In this document: piece by piece, positions 15,207 through 17,981 of the stretch
Layout: the number at the start of each line of letters is the position of its first letter
How positions within the stretch are numbered: the stretch's first letter is position 1
Assembly: GCA_947372535.1 (NCBI GenBank)
Contig: CANBUA010000072.1
Location: forward strand, 1-17,981
Source of the DNA: Burkholderiales bacterium
GTDB lineage: Bacteria > Pseudomonadota > Gammaproteobacteria > Burkholderiales > Burkholderiaceae
Length of the DNA: 17,981 nucleotides
Direction: 5' to 3'
Translations under genes and position numbers: made by a program
Notes under the pieces: model-generated
Seen by the model: the letters and a program-made list of their open reading frames with translations, nothing else
The model's database searches: none
What the model was told of the DNA's origin: nothing

Positions 15207-16028
15207 TCATGCCTGCGGCTCAGCCCATTGGGCCACGTCGTCTTCAAAGTAGCGCCTGGGCTCCACGCCCAAAGTCCGCTTGAACATGGCAGTGAAGGCG
15301 CTGGCGCTGCGGTAACCCAGCCGGTCGGCCACGCGCGCCACGGGCTCGCCCTTGCTGAGGCGGGCCAGAGCCTCCACCAACCGCGCCTGCTGCCGCCAGT
15401 GGCTGAAGCTCATGCCCGTTTCGCGATGGAACAGCCGGGCCAAGGTGCGGCTGCTGGTGGCCAAGCCATCGGCCCAGGTCTCCATCGTCGCCCGGGCGTC
15501 CGGCTGCTCGATCAAGGCGCGGCACAGGCGCTGCAAGCGTGGGTCGGCCGGCATCGGCAGGTGCAAAGCCTCCACCCGCAGGAAGCGCAGCTCCTTGAGG
15601 ATCAAGGCGGCGATCAAGCCGGCACGCCCGGCCCGGTCGTAGTCCACCGGCTCGGCCACCAAGGCGTAGATCAGCTCGCGCAGCAGGGGCCGGACCTCCA
15701 CCAGGCAGCAGGTTTGCGGCAGCTCGGGCGCCGCATCCTGGCGAAAGTACAGCGTGCGCATGGCGACAGCACCCAGCATCACCACCCGGTGGTCCGTCAT
15801 GCCCGGCACCCACACACCCCGCAGCGGTGGCACCACCCAACAGCCCGCATCGGTCTCCACGCGCATCACGCCTTCGCCGGCATAGATCAGCTGCGCACGC
15901 GGATGGTGATGGGTCGGTGTGGCACCGCCGAGGTAGTCACGCGATTTGGCCGTGACCAGGTGCGGCAGCGTTTGCTCGATGTCGTTGTAGGAGACCTTTT
16001 CCAGGCCCGCGATGACGGGTTTTGTCAT
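15207..16028 (-). CDS. AraC-family regulator with cupin sensor domain (NimR-like)
   Basis: A 273-aa regulator. The N-terminal cupin (about 35-120) has HHHPRAQLIYAGEGVMRVET and WVVPPLRGVWVPGMTDHRV, typical of the group that includes E. coli NimR. The C-terminal two-HTH domain (about 165-262) has DGLATSSRTLARLFHRETGM and LGYRSASAFTAMFKRTLG. The ATG at 16028 is chosen because the upstream ATG at 16130 would overlap the divergent transporter gene. It faces away from the MFS exporter gene at 16082, the same arrangement as nimR with its drug-efflux gene nimT, so control of that exporter is likely. A direct repeat at its start codon may be its own operator. Confidence 0.9.
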   Translation of the reverse strand: MTKPVIAGLEKVSYNDIEQTLPHLVTAKSRDYLGGATPTHHHPRAQLIYAGEGVMRVETDAGCWVVPPLRGVWVPGMTDHRVVMLGAVAMRTLYFRQDAAPELPQTCCLVEVRPLLRELIYALVAEPVDYDRAGRAGLIAALILKELRFLRVEALHLPMPADPRLQRLCRALIEQPDARATMETWADGLATSSRTLARLFHRETGMSFSHWRQQARLVEALARLSKGEPVARVADRLGYRSASAFTAMFKRTLGVEPRRYFEDDVAQWAEPQA

Positions 16029-16048
16029 TTTTGCGATGGTTTTTGTCA
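16014..16048. promoter_or_regulatory. Direct-repeat operator candidate for the AraC-type regulator
   Basis: GACGGGTTTTGTCA (16014-16027) and GATGGTTTTTGTCA (16035-16048) agree at 12 of 14 bases and are offset by exactly 21 bp, two helical turns. AraC-family dimers commonly bind such tandem half-sites. One copy overlaps the regulator's own start codon, and the other lies about 35 bp upstream of the transporter ATG. Confidence 0.55.
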
Positions 16049-16081
16049 AGACATGCTTCAAGCCGACAGATAGATTAACGC

Positions 16082-17317
16082 ATGGGCAAAACTTTCGACC
16101 TCTCTGCGCCGTCCTCATCGATGCCGGCAAGCCGTCCAGCTACCGCCAACGACACGGCTTACAAGGTGATCGCGGCCATCAGCTTCTCGCACATGCTCAA
16201 CGACATGATGCAGTCGCTGCTGGTGGCCATCTACCCGATGCTCAAGCATGGGCTGAACCTGAGCTTCGGCCAGATCGGCTTGATCACCCTGACCTATCAG
16301 ATCACGGCCTCGCTGCTGCAACCGCTGATCGGTCTGTACACGGACAAGCGGCCACAACCGTATTCACTGCCGGTGGGCATGGGCTTCACCTTCGTGGGCT
16401 TGCTGCTGCTGTCCCAGGCGGACACCTTTGGGTTGGTGCTGGGCGCGGCGGCGCTGGTGGGCATGGGCTCCTCGGTGTTCCACCCGGAATCCTCGCGGGT
16501 GGCACGCATGGCGGCGGGGCGTCAGCCGGGCCTGGCGCAATCGGTGTTCCAGGTGGGCGGCAATCTGGGCAGTGCCATCGGGCCCTTGCTGGCCGCGCTG
16601 GTCATCGTGCCGCACGGGCAAGGCAGCGTGGCGTGGTTCTCGGCGGCGGCACTGATCGGCGTCTTCGTGCTGCTGCGAGTGGGCCGCTGGTCACGCGAGC
16701 GACTCGGCCAAATGGCGGGCAAGGCCAAGGCAGTGGTGCACCATGGCCTGTCGCGCGGCAAGGTGGGCGCCTCGCTGGGCATCCTGGGCGTGCTGGTGTT
16801 CTCCAAGTATTTCTACATGGCCAGCCTGAGCAGTTACTACACCTTCTACCTGATCGAGAAGTTCAAGCTGCCGGTCGAGACGGCGCAGATCTACCTCTTC
16901 GCCTTTTTGTTCGCCGTGGCCGTGGGCACCATCCTGGGCGGGCCGATCGGCGACCGCATCGGCCGCAAGCGCGTGATCTGGATCTCCATCCTGGGCGTGG
17001 CGCCATTCACAATGGCGCTGCCCTATGTTGATCTGTTCTGGACGGGCGTGCTGTCCGTGATCATCGGGCTGATCCTGGCCTCGGCGTTCTCAGCCATCCT
17101 GGTCTATGCGCAGGAACTGGTGCCGGACAAAGTTGGCGCCATCTCGGGGCTGTTCTTCGGCTTTGCGTTCGGCATGGGCGGCATCGGTGCTGCGGTGCTA
17201 GGGCACCTGGCAGATGTGACCAGCGTCGAGCACGTCTACCGGCTGTGTGCCTTTCTGCCGTTGCTGGGCTTGCTGACGGCGTGGTTGCCGGACATGGCCA
17301 AGCAAGGGCGCGCCTGA
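16082..17317 (+). CDS. MFS transporter, fosmidomycin-resistance (Fsr) family
   Basis: A 411-aa inner-membrane exporter with about twelve hydrophobic segments. Residues 27-60 (AYKVIAAISFSHMLNDMMQS and on) and GSSVFHPESSRVARMAAGR (129-147) are strong Fsr hallmarks. GPIGDRIGRKRV (287-298) is the MFS loop motif between helices 8 and 9. Fsr-type proteins export fosmidomycin and some other small compounds by proton antiport; the natural substrate here is unknown. The ATG at 16082 gives a 25-residue cytoplasmic tail. A later ATG at 16121 is possible, and neither has a clear ribosome-binding site. TAGATT at 16071-16076 resembles a -10 box but would make the message nearly leaderless from 16082. It is divergent from the AraC-type regulator and converges on the sigma-factor gene. 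Confidence 0.92.
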   Translation: MGKTFDLSAPSSSMPASRPATANDTAYKVIAAISFSHMLNDMMQSLLVAIYPMLKHGLNLSFGQIGLITLTYQITASLLQPLIGLYTDKRPQPYSLPVGMGFTFVGLLLLSQADTFGLVLGAAALVGMGSSVFHPESSRVARMAAGRQPGLAQSVFQVGGNLGSAIGPLLAALVIVPHGQGSVAWFSAAALIGVFVLLRVGRWSRERLGQMAGKAKAVVHHGLSRGKVGASLGILGVLVFSKYFYMASLSSYYTFYLIEKFKLPVETAQIYLFAFLFAVAVGTILGGPIGDRIGRKRVIWISILGVAPFTMALPYVDLFWTGVLSVIIGLILASAFSAILVYAQELVPDKVGAISGLFFGFAFGMGGIGAAVLGHLADVTSVEHVYRLCAFLPLLGLLTAWLPDMAKQGRA

Positions 17318-17350
17318 GCCTGAGCTTCATGGCGCACAGGGCGAAGCCTG

Positions 17351-17956
17351 CTATCGGTGCGCGGCCATCGCCGGCCTCATCGAGATCAAGGTCCGCCTCA
17401 TCCAGCTCTTGACGGATCCCAAGGGGCTGTCGATCTGGCGGGCAATCTCGGGATGGCTCAAGCCTTCGTGAAACGCCAGGTTCAGCAGCGTGCGTTGCCG
17501 GATGGTGAGGGTCTGCAGATGCTGCTGGATGGCACCCTCGCATTGCGCCTGCATGAGCCGATCCCCTGGCTGAAAACCAGCCGCCGATGAGGGCACGGCG
17601 GCATCCCCCAATTCCGCATCGTCCGCCAACTGTTCCGTCCACCGCACACCGCGCCGGCGCAACCGGTCGATGGCAAGGAAACGGGCAATGGCTGACAGCC
17701 AGTGGATGGCCCGACCTTTGGTCTCGTCGAACTGAGAACAGCGGGTCCAAACCTTGACATAGAGGTCTTGCAGCACATCCTCCGCATCTTCCGTGTTCCT
17801 TGTGATGCGCAGGGTGATGGCATACAGGCGGGCGCTGGTCAGCGCATAGAGACGTGCAAACGAAGGACGACAGCCTCCATGCACAGCCATCAATAAAGCG
17901 TTCAATTCATCGTTGACATCGTTGAAGTTGAGATGGCTGGATTCGATTGTATGCAT
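17351..17956 (-). CDS. ECF-type RNA polymerase sigma factor (sigma-70 family)
   Basis: A 201-aa alternative sigma factor. Region 2 (about 32-100) contains TRNTEDAEDVLQDLYVKVW, the core-binding and -10-recognition part, and AIARFLAIDRLRRR. Region 4 (about 145-195) contains LTIRQRTLLNLAFHEGLSHP and SPLGSVKSWMRRTL, the -35-binding helix-turn-helix. A linker of about 40 residues joins them. It has the SigK/RskA-linked look, whose partner is usually a membrane anti-sigma factor. No such gene follows here: the MFS gene converges on it with a 33-nt gap. A partner upstream of the start, outside the window, cannot be excluded. The ATG at 17956 lies shortly after a GGGGG stretch; only 25 bases of upstream sequence are visible. 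Confidence 0.9.
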   Translation of the reverse strand: MHTIESSHLNFNDVNDELNALLMAVHGGCRPSFARLYALTSARLYAITLRITRNTEDAEDVLQDLYVKVWTRCSQFDETKGRAIHWLSAIARFLAIDRLRRRGVRWTEQLADDAELGDAAVPSSAAGFQPGDRLMQAQCEGAIQQHLQTLTIRQRTLLNLAFHEGLSHPEIARQIDSPLGSVKSWMRRTLISMRPAMAAHR

Positions 17957-17981
17957 GGAGCCCCCGGGCGTAACACCTGGA

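Noticed and set aside
14805..16073. Plus-strand open frame (422 codons) across the SnoaL-like and AraC genes
   Set aside because: It crosses two real genes and their intergenic gap in antisense and has no motif of its own.

Overview
The window is GC-rich with dense, tightly packed genes. It looks chromosomal and reads like a betaproteobacterium of the order Burkholderiales. This is inferred from the bifunctional-type ArgA next to a YggX-like iron-trafficking protein, the split YeeE/YedE pair, and overall protein resemblance. No rRNA, tRNA, CRISPR array, transposase or integrase was found, and no gene-free stretch exceeds 300 bases.

Left part (1-3480): a partial, secreted polyester-hydrolase-like (PETase/cutinase family) enzyme runs off the left edge on the minus strand. 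It is divergent from an AraC-family regulator, and the shared intergenic region holds two perfect 12-bp palindromes. Next come argA (first step of arginine synthesis) and a yggX-like gene, closed by a good intrinsic terminator.

Middle part (3480-7641): an AT-rich, repeat-bearing 190-base leader precedes a HipB-like antitoxin and a HipA-like kinase toxin. A short-gap run follows on the same strand: two half-size YeeE/YedE sulfur-transport membrane proteins, a DUF599 membrane protein (4-nt overlap) and a class I methyltransferase with Cys pairs (17-nt overlap).

Right-centre (7666-14071, all minus strand): a four-gene cluster of circularly permuted ATP-grasp, alpha-E and transglutaminase-like proteins. 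One ATP-grasp and one alpha-E domain are fused in an 869-aa protein followed by the transglutaminase. A second, separate ATP-grasp + alpha-E pair lies downstream. Each of the two transcription units is preceded by a sequence with exact sigma-54 (-24/-12) geometry, and the second also has an NtrC-like dyad upstream. This is the most notable system here. It resembles the known gene neighbourhood that often carries the proteasome-like Anbu peptidase, but no Anbu gene is present in the window. The apparent sigma-54 control suggests a nitrogen-responsive peptide or amide ligase/hydrolase system (inference).

Right part (14116-17956): an AraC-family cupin regulator, a SnoaL-like protein and a HAD phosphatase lie in one minus-strand run. 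The regulator is divergent from a fosmidomycin-resistance-type MFS exporter. A 14-bp direct repeat with a 21-bp period lies between them and looks like an AraC-type operator. An ECF-type sigma factor without an adjacent anti-sigma gene in the visible sequence closes the window.
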